A DNA stretch of 64,000 nucleotides. Origin: Mycobacterium sp. E1214. Lineage in GTDB: Bacteria > Actinomycetota > Actinomycetes > Mycobacteriales > Mycobacteriaceae. A model generated the notes under the pieces. It made no database searches. It worked only from the letters and a program-made list of their open reading frames with translations, and had not been told where the DNA came from. Every line of letters begins with the position of its first letter. Within the stretch, counting starts at the first letter, position 1. The translations under genes and the position numbers were made by a program. Shown here in pieces: positions 18,292 through 28,765 of this stretch. The stretch covers positions 62,001 to 126,000 of the forward strand of contig NZ_LZJC01000082.1 in assembly GCF_001666755.1 (NCBI RefSeq). The letters run 5' to 3'.

Positions 18292-20370
18292 ATGACGGTT
18301 GCCCGGCCCGCCGACACGGCGCACGCCACGGCCGCGGACGCGTCGCCCACGCCCGGGCGGCGCCCGCGGGTGTGGCCGGTGCTGGCCGGGGTCGCGGCGC
18401 TGGCCGGCGCCACGGCGGCCGGCCTCGGGGCGCTGTCGCTGGCCGACGCGCTCAGCGCCACCGGCCTGCCCAACCCCGGCCCGGCCACCACGCTGGGGCT
18501 GCCGTTCGTGCGGGCGGCCGGGGAGATCGCGGGCGTGCTGGCCGTCGGATCGTTCTTGTTCGCCGCGTTCCTGACGCCGCCGCAGCGCAGCGGGATCCTC
18601 GACGCCGACGGGTACCGCGCGCTGCGTCTGGGCACCGCGGCCTCGGCGGTGTGGGCGGTGTGCGCCGCGCTGCTGATCCCGCTGACCATCTCCGACGTCT
18701 CGGGCCGCCCGCTGGCCGAGCAGCTCGACCCGGCGCGGCTGTGGTCGCTGGCGGGCCTGATCACCACCGCGTCGGCCTGGCGGTGGACCGCGGTGCTGGC
18801 CGCGGCGGTCACGCTGGCCAGCCTGTCGGTGCTGCGCTGGTCGTGGACGCCGGCGCTGCTGGCCGGGTCGTTGCTGACGCTGCTGCCGCTCGGGCTGACC
18901 GGCCACTCGTCGGCCGGTGGCTCCCACGACCTGGCCACCAACAGCCTGCTGATCCACCTCGTCGCCGCCGGCCTGTGGGCCGGCGGCCTGCTCGCTCTGG
19001 TCGTCCATGCGCTGCGTGGTGGCGGTCGGCTGCACCTGGCTGCCCGGCGGTTCTCCGCGGTGGCGCTGTGGTGCTGGGTCGCGATGGCGCTGAGCGGCCT
19101 GGTCAACGCCTCGGTGCGGCTGACACCGGCCGACGTGCTGGGTTCCGGGTACGGGCGGCTGGTGATCGTGAAGTTCGTCGCGCTGTGCGCGCTGGGCGTC
19201 CTGGGCTGGCGCCAGCGCCGCTCGGCGGTGGCCGCGCTGGAGACGGCCCCGGCCGCGGCGCGCCGGGCGCTGCTGCGGCTGGGGCTGGTCGAGGCGACAG
19301 TGTTCGGCCTCACCTTCGGCGTCGCGGTCGGCCTCGGGCGCACCGCGCCGCCGCCCCCGCCGTCGCGGCTGCCCTCGATCGCCGAGGCCGAGATCGGCTA
19401 CGACTTCGACGGCCCGCCCACGGTGGCGCGCCTGCTCCTCGACTGGCGCTTCGACCTGATCTTCGGCTCGGTGGCCCTCGTGCTGGCCGGGGTGTACGTG
19501 GCGGCGGTGCTGCGGCTGCGCCGCCGCGGGGACGGCTGGCCGCCGGGCCGCACCACCGCCTGGTTGCTCGGCTGCGTGGTCCTGCTGTTCGTGACGTCCT
19601 CGGGCGTCGGGCGCTACATGCCGGCGATGTTCAGCGTCCACATGATCGTGCACATGTGTCTGTCGATGCTGATCCCGATCCTGCTCGCCCTGGGAGCGCC
19701 GGTCACCCTGGCGCTGCGGGCGCTGCCCGCGGCCGGGCGCGACGGCCCGCCGGGCCCGCGGGAATGGCTGTTGGCGGCGCTGCACAGCCGGCTGTCGCGA
19801 GTCCTGACCAATCCGGTGGTGGCCACCGTCCTGTTCGTCGCGGGCTTCTACGGCCTGTACCTGTCGAGCCTGTTCGACACCACCGCGAGCAGCCACGCCG
19901 GACACCTGGCGATGAACCTGCACTTCCTGATCAGCGGTTACCTGTTCTATTGGATCGTGATCGGGGTGGACCCGACGCCGCGGCCGATCCCGCCGCTGGC
20001 CAAGGTGGGCGTGGTGTTCGCCTCGCTGCCGCTGCACGCGTTCTTCGGCGTGGTCCTCATGGGCACCAAGAAGGTGTTGGCCGGCGACTACTACCGCTCG
20101 CTCGGGCTGAGCTGGCACACCGACCTGCTGGGCGACCAACGGCTGGGCGGCGGCATCGCGTGGGCGGCCGGGGAGCTGCCCCTGGTGCTCGTGATGCTGG
20201 CGCTGCTGGTGCAGTGGGCGCGCAGCGACGACCGCACCGCGCGGCGGCTGGACCGGGCCGCCGAACGCGACGACGACGCGGATCTGGCGGCCTACAACGC
20301 GATGCTGGCCCAGCTCGCCGGCCGAGAGGCGCCGCGACGCCCCAGCGCGTCCCCGGCCGACTCCGACTGA
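18292..20370 (+). CDS. CopD-CtaG fusion membrane protein (copper/cytochrome oxidase assembly)
   Basis: A 692-residue polytopic membrane protein with some 14-16 hydrophobic segments. Roughly the first 330 residues resemble the CopD copper-resistance domain. After a Pro-rich linker (RTAPPPPPSR) comes a caa3-type oxidase assembly domain (CtaG) with conserved histidines in FSVHMIVHMCLSMLIPI, HAGHLAMNLHFLISGYLFYW and PLHAFFGVVLM. These His-rich membrane segments are thought to handle copper for cytochrome c oxidase. It starts 30 bases after plsB2 with no ribosome-binding site, consistent with a leaderless message. I recall the nearest M. tuberculosis protein as Rv0102, which sits elsewhere in that genome. 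Confidence 0.87.
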   Translation: MTVARPADTAHATAADASPTPGRRPRVWPVLAGVAALAGATAAGLGALSLADALSATGLPNPGPATTLGLPFVRAAGEIAGVLAVGSFLFAAFLTPPQRSGILDADGYRALRLGTAASAVWAVCAALLIPLTISDVSGRPLAEQLDPARLWSLAGLITTASAWRWTAVLAAAVTLASLSVLRWSWTPALLAGSLLTLLPLGLTGHSSAGGSHDLATNSLLIHLVAAGLWAGGLLALVVHALRGGGRLHLAARRFSAVALWCWVAMALSGLVNASVRLTPADVLGSGYGRLVIVKFVALCALGVLGWRQRRSAVAALETAPAAARRALLRLGLVEATVFGLTFGVAVGLGRTAPPPPPSRLPSIAEAEIGYDFDGPPTVARLLLDWRFDLIFGSVALVLAGVYVAAVLRLRRRGDGWPPGRTTAWLLGCVVLLFVTSSGVGRYMPAMFSVHMIVHMCLSMLIPILLALGAPVTLALRALPAAGRDGPPGPREWLLAALHSRLSRVLTNPVVATVLFVAGFYGLYLSSLFDTTASSHAGHLAMNLHFLISGYLFYWIVIGVDPTPRPIPPLAKVGVVFASLPLHAFFGVVLMGTKKVLAGDYYRSLGLSWHTDLLGDQRLGGGIAWAAGELPLVLVMLALLVQWARSDDRTARRLDRAAERDDDADLAAYNAMLAQLAGREAPRRPSASPADSD

Positions 20371-20488
20371 TCCCCAGTCGCCGGTTACTCCACAGGTTCA
20401 CATTCGGGCGCCGTGGCGTCGCCCGCTCTGTCGGTGCCCATTGGCTGACTGGCGGGCAGTCACGCGCAACACCGAAAGGAATCAGCCC

Positions 20489-20962
20489 ATGTTCGAAACA
20501 CCGCTGACCATCGTCGGCCACATCGTCACCAACCCCGAGCGCCGCCAGGTCGGCAGCCAAGAGGTCATCAAGTTCCGGGTGGCCAGCAACTCGCGCCGCC
20601 GCACCGCCGACGGCGGCTGGGAGCCGGGCAACTCGCTGTTCATCAACGTCAACTGCTGGGGCAAGCTGGTCACCGGGGTGGGCGCGGCGCTGGGCAAGGG
20701 CGCGCCGGTGATCGTGGTGGGCCACGTCTACACCAACGAGTACGAGGACCGCGACGGCAACCGCCGCTCGTCGCTGGAGCTGCGGGCGACGGCGGTGGGG
20801 CCCGACGTCTCCCGCGCGATCGTGCGCGTCGAGAAGCCCGGTTACGCGGGGCCCAGCCCGGACGAGGTCGCCGCTCACGCGGTGGCCCCGCCGTCGGGAA
20901 CCGCCGGGCCGCAGGCGTCCGGCGAAGGAAGCGAGTCGGCCGCGCTACCACTATCGGCCTAG
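20489..20962 (+). CDS. ssbB: single-stranded DNA-binding protein, second paralogue (SsbB-like)
   Basis: A 157-residue SSB with one OB fold: FETPLTIVGHIVTNPERR at the N-terminus, VIKFRVASNSRRR, and SLFINVNCWGKL. The C-terminal region is short and does not end in the acidic DDDIPF tip that recruits partners in the housekeeping SSB, ending instead ESAALPLSA. This suggests the accessory paralogue that lies next to ettA in mycobacteria. ATG 20489 is preceded by AAAGGAA. Confidence 0.9.
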   Translation: MFETPLTIVGHIVTNPERRQVGSQEVIKFRVASNSRRRTADGGWEPGNSLFINVNCWGKLVTGVGAALGKGAPVIVVGHVYTNEYEDRDGNRRSSLELRATAVGPDVSRAIVRVEKPGYAGPSPDEVAAHAVAPPSGTAGPQASGEGSESAALPLSA

Positions 20963-20979
20963 TGTCGCCGCGCGGTGCC

Positions 20980-20985
20980 TAGGAT
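20980..20985 (+). promoter_or_regulatory. candidate -10 element for ettA
   Basis: TAGGAT matches the mycobacterial -10 pattern and lies 51 bases before the ettA ATG. A ribosome-binding site AGAAAGG precedes the start codon. The -35 is not evident. Confidence 0.4.
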
Positions 20986-21036
20986 GGTCGCGACAGGCGA
21001 ATAGCGCTGAGAAGACCAGAAAGGCACAACCGCGGC

Positions 21037-22713
21037 ATGGCTGAGTTCATCTACACGATGAAAAAGGTCCGCAAGGCGCACGGCGACAAGGTGATCCTGG
21101 ACGACGTCACGCTGAGCTTCTATCCGGGAGCCAAGATCGGCGTGGTGGGCCCCAACGGCGCCGGTAAGTCGAGCGTCCTGCGGATCATGGCCGGCCTGGA
21201 CAAGCCGAACAACGGCGACGCCTTCCTCGCCAACGACGCCACCGTCGGCATCCTGCAGCAGGAGCCGCCGCTGAACGAGGAGAAGACGGTCCGCGGCAAC
21301 GTCGAGGAGGGCCTGGGCGAGATCAAGGTCAAGCTCGACCGGTTCAACGAGGTCGCCGAGCTGATGGCCACCGACTACACCGACGAGCTGATGGAGGAGA
21401 TGGGCCGGCTGCAAGAGGAGCTGGACCACGCCGACGCGTGGGACCTCGACTCGCAGCTGGAGCAGGCCATGGACGCGCTGCGCTGCCCGCCGCCGGACGA
21501 ACCGGTGACCAACCTGTCCGGCGGTGAGCGGCGCCGCGTGGCGCTGTGCAAGCTGCTGCTGTCCAAGCCCGACCTGCTGCTGCTCGACGAACCCACCAAC
21601 CACCTGGACGCCGAGAGCGTGCAGTGGCTCGAGCAGCACCTCGCGGCCTATGCGGGCGCCGTCCTGGCGGTCACCCACGACCGCTACTTCCTGGACAACG
21701 TCGCGCAGTGGATCCTGGAGCTCGACCGCGGCCGCGCCTACCCCTACGAGGGCAACTACTCGACCTACTTGGAGAAGAAGGCCGAGCGGATCGCGGTGCA
21801 GGGCCGCAAGGACGCCAAGCTGCAGAAGCGGCTCACCGAGGAGCTGGCCTGGGTGCGCTCCGGCGCCAAGGCCCGCCAGGCCAAGAGCAAGGCCCGGCTG
21901 CAGCGCTACGAGGAGATGGCCGCCGAGGCCGAGAAGACGCGCAAGCTCGACTTCGAGGAGATCCAGATCCCGGTCGGGCCGCGGCTGGGCAACGTGGTGG
22001 TCGAGGTCGAGCACCTCGACAAGGGCTTCGGGGGTCGCACCCTCATCAAGGACCTGTCGTTCACGCTGCCCCGCAACGGCATCGTCGGCGTCATCGGCCC
22101 CAACGGCGTCGGCAAAACCACGCTGTTCAAGACCATCGTCGGCCTCGAGGAGCCGGACAGCGGCACGGTGAAGGTGGGCGAGACGGTCAAGCTCAGCTAC
22201 GTCGACCAGAGCCGCGCCGGCATCGACCCGAAGAAGACGGTGTGGGAGGTCGTCTCCGACGGCCTCGACTACATCGAGGTCGGGCAGAACGAGATCCCGT
22301 CGCGGGCCTACGTGTCGGCGTTCGGGTTCAAGGGCCCGGACCAGCAGAAGCCCGCCGGCGTGCTGTCCGGCGGTGAGCGCAACCGGCTGAACCTGGCGCT
22401 CACCCTCAAAGAGGGCGGCAACCTGATCCTGCTCGACGAGCCGACCAACGACCTGGACGTCGAAACCCTGAGCTCCCTGGAGAACGCGCTGGAGAAGTTC
22501 CCCGGCTGTGCGGTGGTCATCTCCCACGACCGCTGGTTCCTGGACCGCACCTGCACGCACATCCTGGCGTGGGAGGGCGATGCCGACAACGAGGCCAAGT
22601 GGTTCTGGTTCGAGGGCAACTTCGGTGCCTACGAGGAGAACAAAGTCGAACGACTCGGCGTCGACGCCGCCAGGCCGCACAGGGTGACCCACCGGAAGCT
22701 GACGCGCGACTAG
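21037..22713 (+). CDS. ettA: energy-dependent translational throttle protein EttA (ABC-F)
   Basis: A 558-residue cytosolic ABC-F ATPase with two nucleotide-binding domains and no membrane segment. Domain 1 has GPNGAGKSS, LSGGERRRVAL and LLLLDEPTNHLD. Domain 2 has GPNGVGKTT, LSGGERNRLNL and LILLDEPTNDLD. Between them is the charged linker (residues about 240-310) that reaches the ribosomal peptidyl-transferase centre. EttA binds the ribosomal E site and gates the first elongation step according to ATP/ADP. Length and motifs are exactly those of the family. It is followed 69 bases later by gdh. Confidence 0.96.
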   Translation: MAEFIYTMKKVRKAHGDKVILDDVTLSFYPGAKIGVVGPNGAGKSSVLRIMAGLDKPNNGDAFLANDATVGILQQEPPLNEEKTVRGNVEEGLGEIKVKLDRFNEVAELMATDYTDELMEEMGRLQEELDHADAWDLDSQLEQAMDALRCPPPDEPVTNLSGGERRRVALCKLLLSKPDLLLLDEPTNHLDAESVQWLEQHLAAYAGAVLAVTHDRYFLDNVAQWILELDRGRAYPYEGNYSTYLEKKAERIAVQGRKDAKLQKRLTEELAWVRSGAKARQAKSKARLQRYEEMAAEAEKTRKLDFEEIQIPVGPRLGNVVVEVEHLDKGFGGRTLIKDLSFTLPRNGIVGVIGPNGVGKTTLFKTIVGLEEPDSGTVKVGETVKLSYVDQSRAGIDPKKTVWEVVSDGLDYIEVGQNEIPSRAYVSAFGFKGPDQQKPAGVLSGGERNRLNLALTLKEGGNLILLDEPTNDLDVETLSSLENALEKFPGCAVVISHDRWFLDRTCTHILAWEGDADNEAKWFWFEGNFGAYEENKVERLGVDAARPHRVTHRKLTRD

Positions 22714-22782
22714 TGTCAGCTCGTGCCCCGGCCCGGACGGGTGGGGCGAGCGAGCCGCGCCGACCAGTTGGGAGCAATCGGC

Positions 22783-25700
22783 ATGACGATAGATCCCGGA
22801 GCGAAACAGGATCTCAAGCCGTGGACCACGTTCACCCAGCCGCAGGACGTCCCTGACTGGATCGCGAAGGCCTACATCGAGAGCTACCGCGGTCCGCACG
22901 GCGAAGAGCCGGGCGCCGCCGAGAGCGGTCCGATCGACCTCACCGTGCCCGCGGCCATCGTCACCCCCGCCATGCTCGGCGCGCACTACCGTCTGGGGTC
23001 GCAACGCCCCGCCGGCGAGAGCCGCGTCGCCGTCTACCCGGCGGATGACCCGGCCGGCTTCGGGCCCGCGCTGCAGGTCGTCACCGACCACGGCGGCATG
23101 CTGATGGACTCCGTCACGGTGCTGCTGCACCGGCTCGGCGTCCCCTACGCCGCCATCATGACCCCGGTGTTCGACGTGCGCCGCGATCCCTCCGGGGCCC
23201 TGCTCAACGTCGAGTCGAAGGGGGCCGACTCCCCGCAGTACGCCGGCGAGGCGTGGATCCACGTGCAACTGCTGCCGTCGGTCGACAGCAAGGGCCTCGC
23301 CGAGGTCGAGCGTCTCCTCCCGAAAGTGCTGACCGACGTGCAGCAGGTGGCCAGCGACGCCGCCGCGCTGATCGCCGCGCTGACCGACCTGGCGGTGGCG
23401 GTCGAGGACAACGCCGACGACCACTTCGCCGCGCCCGACCGCGATGACGTGGCCGCGCTGCTGCGCTGGCTGGGCAACGGCCACTTCCTGCTGCTCGGCT
23501 ACCAACGGTGCCGGGTGCACGACGGCCTGGTCTCCGCCGCCGAAGGCTCGCCGGGCCTCGGCGTGCTGCGCACCCGCACGGGCGCCCGGCCCCGCCTGAC
23601 CGACGACGACCGGCTGCTGGTGCTCGCGCAGTCCGTCGTCGGCAGCTACCTGCGCTACGGCGCCTACCCTTACGCCATCGCCGTGCGCGAATACGTCGAC
23701 GGTGGCGTCCTGGAGCACCGGTTCGTCGGGCTGTTCACCGTGGCCGCCATGAACGCCGACGTGCTGGAGATCCCGACGATCTCCCGCCGGGTGCACCAAG
23801 CGCTCGCGCTGGCCGACAGCGACCCCATCCACCCGGGCCAGTTGCTGCTCGACGTCATCCAGACCGTCCCCCGCTCGGAGCTGTTCACCCTGGGCGCCGA
23901 ACAGCTGCTGACGATGGCCAAAGCGGTGGTGGACCTGGGGTCGCAGCGGCACGCGCTGTTGTTCCTGCGCGCCGACCGGCTGCAGTACTTCGTCTCCTGC
24001 CTGGTCTACCTGCCCCGCGACCGCTACACCACCAAGGTGCGCCTGCAGATCGAGGACATCCTGGTCCGCGAATTCCGGGGCACCCGGCTGGAATTCACCG
24101 CCCGCGTCAGCGAATCTCCGTGGGCGCTCATGCACTTCATGGTCCGGCTGCCGCAAGAGGGCAGCGCCGAGCAGGGCGCCCCGCCGGTCGACGTGTCCGA
24201 GGAGAACCGGATCCGCATCCAGGCGCTGCTCTCCGAGGCCGCCCGCACCTGGACCGACCGGCTGGTCGCCGCCGCGGCGGACCGGCCGCTCGAGCACGCC
24301 GACGTCGAGTACTACGCGGGGGCCTTCTCCGAGGCCTACAAGCAGTCCGTCGACCCCAAAGACGCGATCGACCACATCGCGATCATCAAAGCGTTGCAAG
24401 ACGATTCGGTGAAGCTGGTGTTCACCGACCGCGGCGAGCACGGGGCGCAGCTGACCTGGTTCATGGGCGGCCGCACCGCCTCGCTGAGCCAGCTGCTGCC
24501 GATGCTGCAGAGCATGGGCGTCGTGGTGCTCGAGGAGCGGCCGTTCACCGTCGAGCGCCCCGACGGGCTGCCGGTGTGGATCTACCAGTTCAAGGTCTCG
24601 ATGCACCCGACCATCGAACTCGACGCGACGGCGGCGGAACGCGACGCGACCGCGCAGCGCTTCGCCGACGCGGTCACCGCGATCTGGCAGGGCCGCGTCG
24701 AGGTGGACCGGTTCAACGAGCTGGTGATGCGTGCGCGGCTGACCTGGCAGCAGGTGGTGCTGCTGCGCGCCTACGCCAAATACCTTCGCCAAGTGGGCTT
24801 TCCGTACAGCCAGTCCTACATCGAGTCGGTGCTCAACGAGCACCCATCGACGGCTAGGTCCCTGGTAGCGCTCTTCGAGGCGCTGTTCGACCCGCGCCCG
24901 TCCAGCGCGTCGACGGGCCGCGACGCGCAGGCCGCCGCCGCGGCGGTCGCCGCCGACATCGACGCGTTGATGAGCCTCGACACCGACCGCATCCTGCGGG
25001 CGTTCGCGTCGCTGGTGCAGGCGACGCTGCGCACCAACTACTTCGTCACCCGCGAAGAATCGGCGCGGGCCCGCGATGTCTTGGCGATCAAGCTCGACGC
25101 GCAGCTGGTCGACGAATTGCCGCTGCCGCGGCCGAAATACGAGATCTTCGTCTACTCGCCGCGCGTCGAGGGCGTGCACCTGCGCTTCGGGCCGGTGGCC
25201 CGCGGTGGCCTGCGGTGGTCGGACCGCCGCGACGACTTCCGCACCGAGATCCTGGGCCTGGTGAAGGCCCAGGCGGTCAAGAACGCCGTAATCGTCCCGG
25301 TCGGCGCCAAGGGCGGCTTCGTCCTCAAGCGTCCGCCACTGCCCACCGGCGACGCCGCGGCCGACCGCGACGCCACCCGCGCCGAAGGCGTCGCCTGCTA
25401 TCAGCTGTTCATCTCCGGGCTGCTCGACGTCACCGACAACGTCGACCACGCGACCGGAAAAGTCAGCGCCCCACCGGAAGTGATCCGCCGCGACGGCGAC
25501 GACGCCTACCTGGTGGTGGCCGCCGACAAGGGCACGGCCACCTTCTCCGACATCGCCAACGACGTCGCGAAGTCCTACGGGTTCTGGCTGGGCGACGCGT
25601 TCGCCTCGGGCGGCTCGGTGGGCTACGACCACAAGGCCATGGGCATCACCGCCAAGGGCGCCTGGGAGGCCGTCAAACGCCACTTCCGCGAGATGGGCGT

Positions 25701-27651
25701 CGACACCCAGACGCAAGACTTCACGGTGGTCGGTGTCGGCGACATGAGCGGTGACGTGTTCGGCAACGGCATGCTGCTGAGCAAGCACATTCGGCTCCTC
25801 GCCGCCTTCGACCACCGGCACATCTTCGTGGACCCGGATCCCGACCCGGCCGCCTCGTGGGAGGAGCGCCGGCGCATGTTCGAGCTGCCGCGCTCCAGCT
25901 GGGAGGACTACGACGCCTCGCTGATCAGCGAGGGCGGTGGGGTGTACAGCCGCGAACAGAAGGCGATCCCGGTCAGCCCGCAGGTCCGCGCCGCGCTGGG
26001 CATCGACGCCCCGGAGGACGCCGGGGCGATCGAGATGACCCCGCCCAACCTGATCAGGGCCATCCTGCAGGCGCCGGTGGATTTGCTGTTCAACGGCGGC
26101 ATCGGCACCTACATCAAGGCCGAGTCGGAATCGGACGCCGACGTGGGTGACCGCGCCAACGACCCGGTGCGCGTCAACGGATCTGCGGTGCGCGCCAAGG
26201 TGATCGGGGAGGGCGGCAACCTCGGCGTGACGGCGCTGGGCCGCGTCGAGTTCGACCTGTCCGGCGGCCGCATCAACACCGACGCGATGGACAACTCGGC
26301 CGGTGTCGACTGCTCCGACCACGAGGTCAACATCAAGATTCTGATCGACTCCCTGGTCACCGCGGGCAAGGTGAAAGCCGAAGAACGCAAAGCGCTTCTG
26401 GAGTCGATGACCGACGAGGTCGCCCGCTTGGTGCTCACCGACAACGAGGACCAGAACGACTTGATCGGCACCAGCCGCGCCAACGCGGCCAGCCTGCTGC
26501 CGGTGCACGCCCGGCTGGTGCAATATCTCGTCGACGAACGCGGCATCCACCGCGACCTGGAGGCCCTGCCCTCGGAGAAGGAGATCCAGCGCCGCTACGA
26601 CGCCGGCATCGGGTTCACCTCCCCGGAGCTGTGCACCATGATGGCGCACGTCAAGCTGGCGCTCAAGGAGGAGTTGCTGGGCACCGAGCTCACCGAGCAG
26701 GACGTGTTCGCGTCGCGTCTGCCGCAGTACTTCCCGACGCCGCTGCGGGAGCGCTTCACCCCGGAGATCCGCAGCCATCAGCTGCGCCGCGAGATCGTCA
26801 CCACCATGCTAATCAACGATCTGGTGGACACCGCCGGCATCAGCTACGCCTTCCGGATCACCGAGGACGTCGGCGTCGGACCGGTCGACGCCGTGCGCAC
26901 CTACGTCGCCACCGACGCCATCTTCGGCGTGGGGGAGATCTGGCGCCGCATCCGCGCGGCGAATCTGCCTGTCGCCCTGTCCGATCGGATGACGCTGGAC
27001 ACTCGGCGGCTGATCGACCGGTCCGGGCGTTGGCTGCTCAACTACCGCCCGCAACCCCTGGCCGTGGGCGCCGAGATCAACCGGTTCGCCGCCAAAGTCA
27101 AGGCGCTGACGCCGCGGATGTCGGAGTGGCTGCGCGGCGACGATAAGGCGATCGTGGAGGCCGAGGCCGCCGAGTTCGCCGCGCAGGGGGCCCCCGAGGA
27201 CCTGGCCTACACGGTGTCCGCCGGGCTCTACCGCTTCAGCCTGCTCGACATCATCGACATCGCCGACATCAACGACATCGACGCTGCCGAGGTCGCCGAC
27301 ACCTATTTCGCGTTGATGGACCGGCTGGGCACCGACGGTCTGCTCACCGCGGTGTCGCAGCTGCCCCGCAACGACCGCTGGCATTCGTTGGCGCGCTTGG
27401 CGATTCGGGACGACATCTACGCCTCGGTGCGGTCGTTGTGCTTCGACGTGCTGGCGGTCGGGGAGCCCGACGAGAGCGGGGAGGAAAAAATCGCCGAGTG
27501 GGAACACCTGAGCGCGTCGCGCGTCGAACGGGCCCGCCGCACGCTCCTCGAGATCCAGGAGTGCGGCGAGAAGGATCTCGCGACCCTGTCGGTCGCGGCG
27601 CGGCAGATCCGCCGCATGACCCGCACCAGCGGACGGGGGTCGTCGAGTTGA
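22783..27651 (+). CDS. gdh: large NAD-specific glutamate dehydrogenase (L_180 class)
   Basis: A 1622-residue enzyme that converts glutamate to 2-oxoglutarate and ammonia with NAD. It is the size of the GDH-180 class known in mycobacteria and Streptomyces. The first 700 residues hold ACT-like regulatory regions. The catalytic region spans about 710-1250 with [22 protein letters not shown], the glycine-rich lysine motif [14 protein letters not shown] near 840, and [13 protein letters not shown] long C-terminal helical domain follows. ATG 22783 has GGGAG upstream. In mycobacteria this enzyme is inhibited through the FHA protein GarA, and no regulator gene is adjacent. The stop TGA overlaps the TTG of the next gene. 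Confidence 0.96.
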   Translation: MTIDPGAKQDLKPWTTFTQPQDVPDWIAKAYIESYRGPHGEEPGAAESGPIDLTVPAAIVTPAMLGAHYRLGSQRPAGESRVAVYPADDPAGFGPALQVVTDHGGMLMDSVTVLLHRLGVPYAAIMTPVFDVRRDPSGALLNVESKGADSPQYAGEAWIHVQLLPSVDSKGLAEVERLLPKVLTDVQQVASDAAALIAALTDLAVAVEDNADDHFAAPDRDDVAALLRWLGNGHFLLLGYQRCRVHDGLVSAAEGSPGLGVLRTRTGARPRLTDDDRLLVLAQSVVGSYLRYGAYPYAIAVREYVDGGVLEHRFVGLFTVAAMNADVLEIPTISRRVHQALALADSDPIHPGQLLLDVIQTVPRSELFTLGAEQLLTMAKAVVDLGSQRHALLFLRADRLQYFVSCLVYLPRDRYTTKVRLQIEDILVREFRGTRLEFTARVSESPWALMHFMVRLPQEGSAEQGAPPVDVSEENRIRIQALLSEAARTWTDRLVAAAADRPLEHADVEYYAGAFSEAYKQSVDPKDAIDHIAIIKALQDDSVKLVFTDRGEHGAQLTWFMGGRTASLSQLLPMLQSMGVVVLEERPFTVERPDGLPVWIYQFKVSMHPTIELDATAAERDATAQRFADAVTAIWQGRVEVDRFNELVMRARLTWQQVVLLRAYAKYLRQVGFPYSQSYIESVLNEHPSTARSLVALFEALFDPRPSSASTGRDAQAAAAAVAADIDALMSLDTDRILRAFASLVQATLRTNYFVTREESARARDVLAIKLDAQLVDELPLPRPKYEIFVYSPRVEGVHLRFGPVARGGLRWSDRRDDFRTEILGLVKAQAVKNAVIVPVGAKGGFVLKRPPLPTGDAAADRDATRAEGVACYQLFISGLLDVTDNVDHATGKVSAPPEVIRRDGDDAYLVVAADKGTATFSDIANDVAKSYGFWLGDAFASGGSVGYDHKAMGITAKGAWEAVKRHFREMGVDTQTQDFTVVGVGDMSGDVFGNGMLLSKHIRLLAAFDHRHIFVDPDPDPAASWEERRRMFELPRSSWEDYDASLISEGGGVYSREQKAIPVSPQVRAALGIDAPEDAGAIEMTPPNLIRAILQAPVDLLFNGGIGTYIKAESESDADVGDRANDPVRVNGSAVRAKVIGEGGNLGVTALGRVEFDLSGGRINTDAMDNSAGVDCSDHEVNIKILIDSLVTAGKVKAEERKALLESMTDEVARLVLTDNEDQNDLIGTSRANAASLLPVHARLVQYLVDERGIHRDLEALPSEKEIQRRYDAGIGFTSPELCTMMAHVKLALKEELLGTELTEQDVFASRLPQYFPTPLRERFTPEIRSHQLRREIVTTMLINDLVDTAGISYAFRITEDVGVGPVDAVRTYVATDAIFGVGEIWRRIRAANLPVALSDRMTLDTRRLIDRSGRWLLNYRPQPLAVGAEINRFAAKVKALTPRMSEWLRGDDKAIVEAEAAEFAAQGAPEDLAYTVSAGLYRFSLLDIIDIADINDIDAAEVADTYFALMDRLGTDGLLTAVSQLPRNDRWHSLARLAIRDDIYASVRSLCFDVLAVGEPDESGEEKIAEWEHLSASRVERARRTLLEIQECGEKDLATLSVAARQIRRMTRTSGRGSSS

Positions 27652-28061
27652 GCGCCGGCTTCGTCGCCCCGGTGCTGGTGCGCTGGTCGGACATCGACAT
27701 GTACCAGCACGTCAACCACGCGACCATGGTGACGATCCTGGAGGAGGCGCGGGTCCAGTTCCTGCGCGAGGCGTTCGAGGTCGACATCAGGACCATCGGG
27801 TTGTTGATCGCCGAGGTGAAGGTCGCCTACAAAGCCCAACTGCGGCTGACGGATTCGCCGCTGCAGGTGACCATGTGGACCAAGCGGTTACGGGCGGTCG
27901 ACTTCACGCTGGGCTACGAGGTGCGCTCGGTCAACGCCGACCCGGCGTCCAAGCCTGCCGTCATCGCCGAGTCGCAACTGGCCGCCGTCCACATCGAGGA
28001 GGAGCGGCTGGTCCGGCTGTCGCCACAGCATCGGGAGTACTTGCAGCGGTGGCTGCGGTAG
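27648..28061 (+). CDS. hotdog-fold acyl-CoA thioesterase (4HBT type)
   Basis: A 137-residue 4-hydroxybenzoyl-CoA thioesterase-like protein. The signature [17 protein letters not shown] contains the catalytic aspartate and the HxNN-like hydrogen-bonding residues, followed by the helix [11 protein letters not shown]. It would hydrolyse an acyl-CoA in the cytosol, substrate unknown. I chose TTG 27648, whose TTGA overlaps the gdh stop, because homology begins right there and the length then matches the family and the M. tuberculosis neighbour Rv2475c as I remember it. Confidence 0.87.
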   Translation: MSAGFVAPVLVRWSDIDMYQHVNHATMVTILEEARVQFLREAFEVDIRTIGLLIAEVKVAYKAQLRLTDSPLQVTMWTKRLRAVDFTLGYEVRSVNADPASKPAVIAESQLAAVHIEEERLVRLSPQHREYLQRWLR

Positions 28062-28717
28062 GCGAGCGCGGACTTTGGCTGGGCGAGCCGCGGGCCGCCC
28101 ACCGCAGGGACCTGGCCGCGTTCGTCGAGCACGCGCTGCGCCTGGACGACGCCGCGATCGTCCGGCTCCGCGCCCGGTCGCCGGATCTGTTCACCGCTTG
28201 GGTGGCAACGGGTTTCGACGTGCTGGCCAGCCGCGTGGTGGCGGGACGGTTGCGCCCGGCAGACATGTCGGTGGGCGCCGACGCGCTGGCGCGCGGCCTG
28301 GAGTCGCCGGACGCCGCCGGTTACGTCGACCCGGGGTTCGCGATGGATTCGGCGTGGCGGGGAGCGTTGCCGCCGGACACCGGCTTCGCCCACCTCGAAG
28401 ACATCCCCGCCCGGGTGATCCTCGACCTGGCGCAGCGGGGGGCGCGAGTCGCCAAGGAGCACAGCAGCTCTCACGGCCCACCCGTCTCGCTGCTGGATCA
28501 GGAGGTGATCCGGGTGAGCGCGGCCGACACCCAGGTGGGGTTGCCGATGCGCTGCGTGTTCGCGTTGACCGCCATGGGTTTTCTGCCGCAGTCGCCGGAT
28601 GCCGTGGCCTCCGACGAACGGATTCGGGTCCGCATCCTGCCGACGTGGCTGCGCGTCGACGCCCGGTTCGGGTCGGTGTACCGGCGCCGCGGCGACCCGG
28701 CGTTGCTGTTGAGCTGA
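28049..28717 (+). CDS. conserved hypothetical protein (Rv2474c-like position)
   Basis: A 222-residue protein that I do not recognise beyond its conserved place between the thioesterase and aglA/glbO. It is soluble-looking, with no signal peptide or membrane segment, Arg/Ala-rich in the first 90 residues. It has a middle segment PGFAMDSAWRGALPPDTGF and a C-terminal part MRCVFALTAMGFLP ... RILPTWLRVDARFGSVYRR. GTG 28049 lies inside the end of the thioesterase gene (13-base overlap), so they are coupled. Function unknown. Confidence 0.72.
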   Translation: MAAVGERGLWLGEPRAAHRRDLAAFVEHALRLDDAAIVRLRARSPDLFTAWVATGFDVLASRVVAGRLRPADMSVGADALARGLESPDAAGYVDPGFAMDSAWRGALPPDTGFAHLEDIPARVILDLAQRGARVAKEHSSSHGPPVSLLDQEVIRVSAADTQVGLPMRCVFALTAMGFLPQSPDAVASDERIRVRILPTWLRVDARFGSVYRRRGDPALLLS

Positions 28718-28765
28718 GCGACGGGCGCCCGGATCAGGCTGAGTTTAATTCGCCGCCGACCGCGT

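Noticed and set aside
20959..26778. A 1,900-codon open frame on the minus strand
   Set aside because: It lies opposite ettA and gdh, is rich in His, Gln and Arg as expected of the complement of high-G+C codons, and shows no domain. It is a shadow of the real genes.
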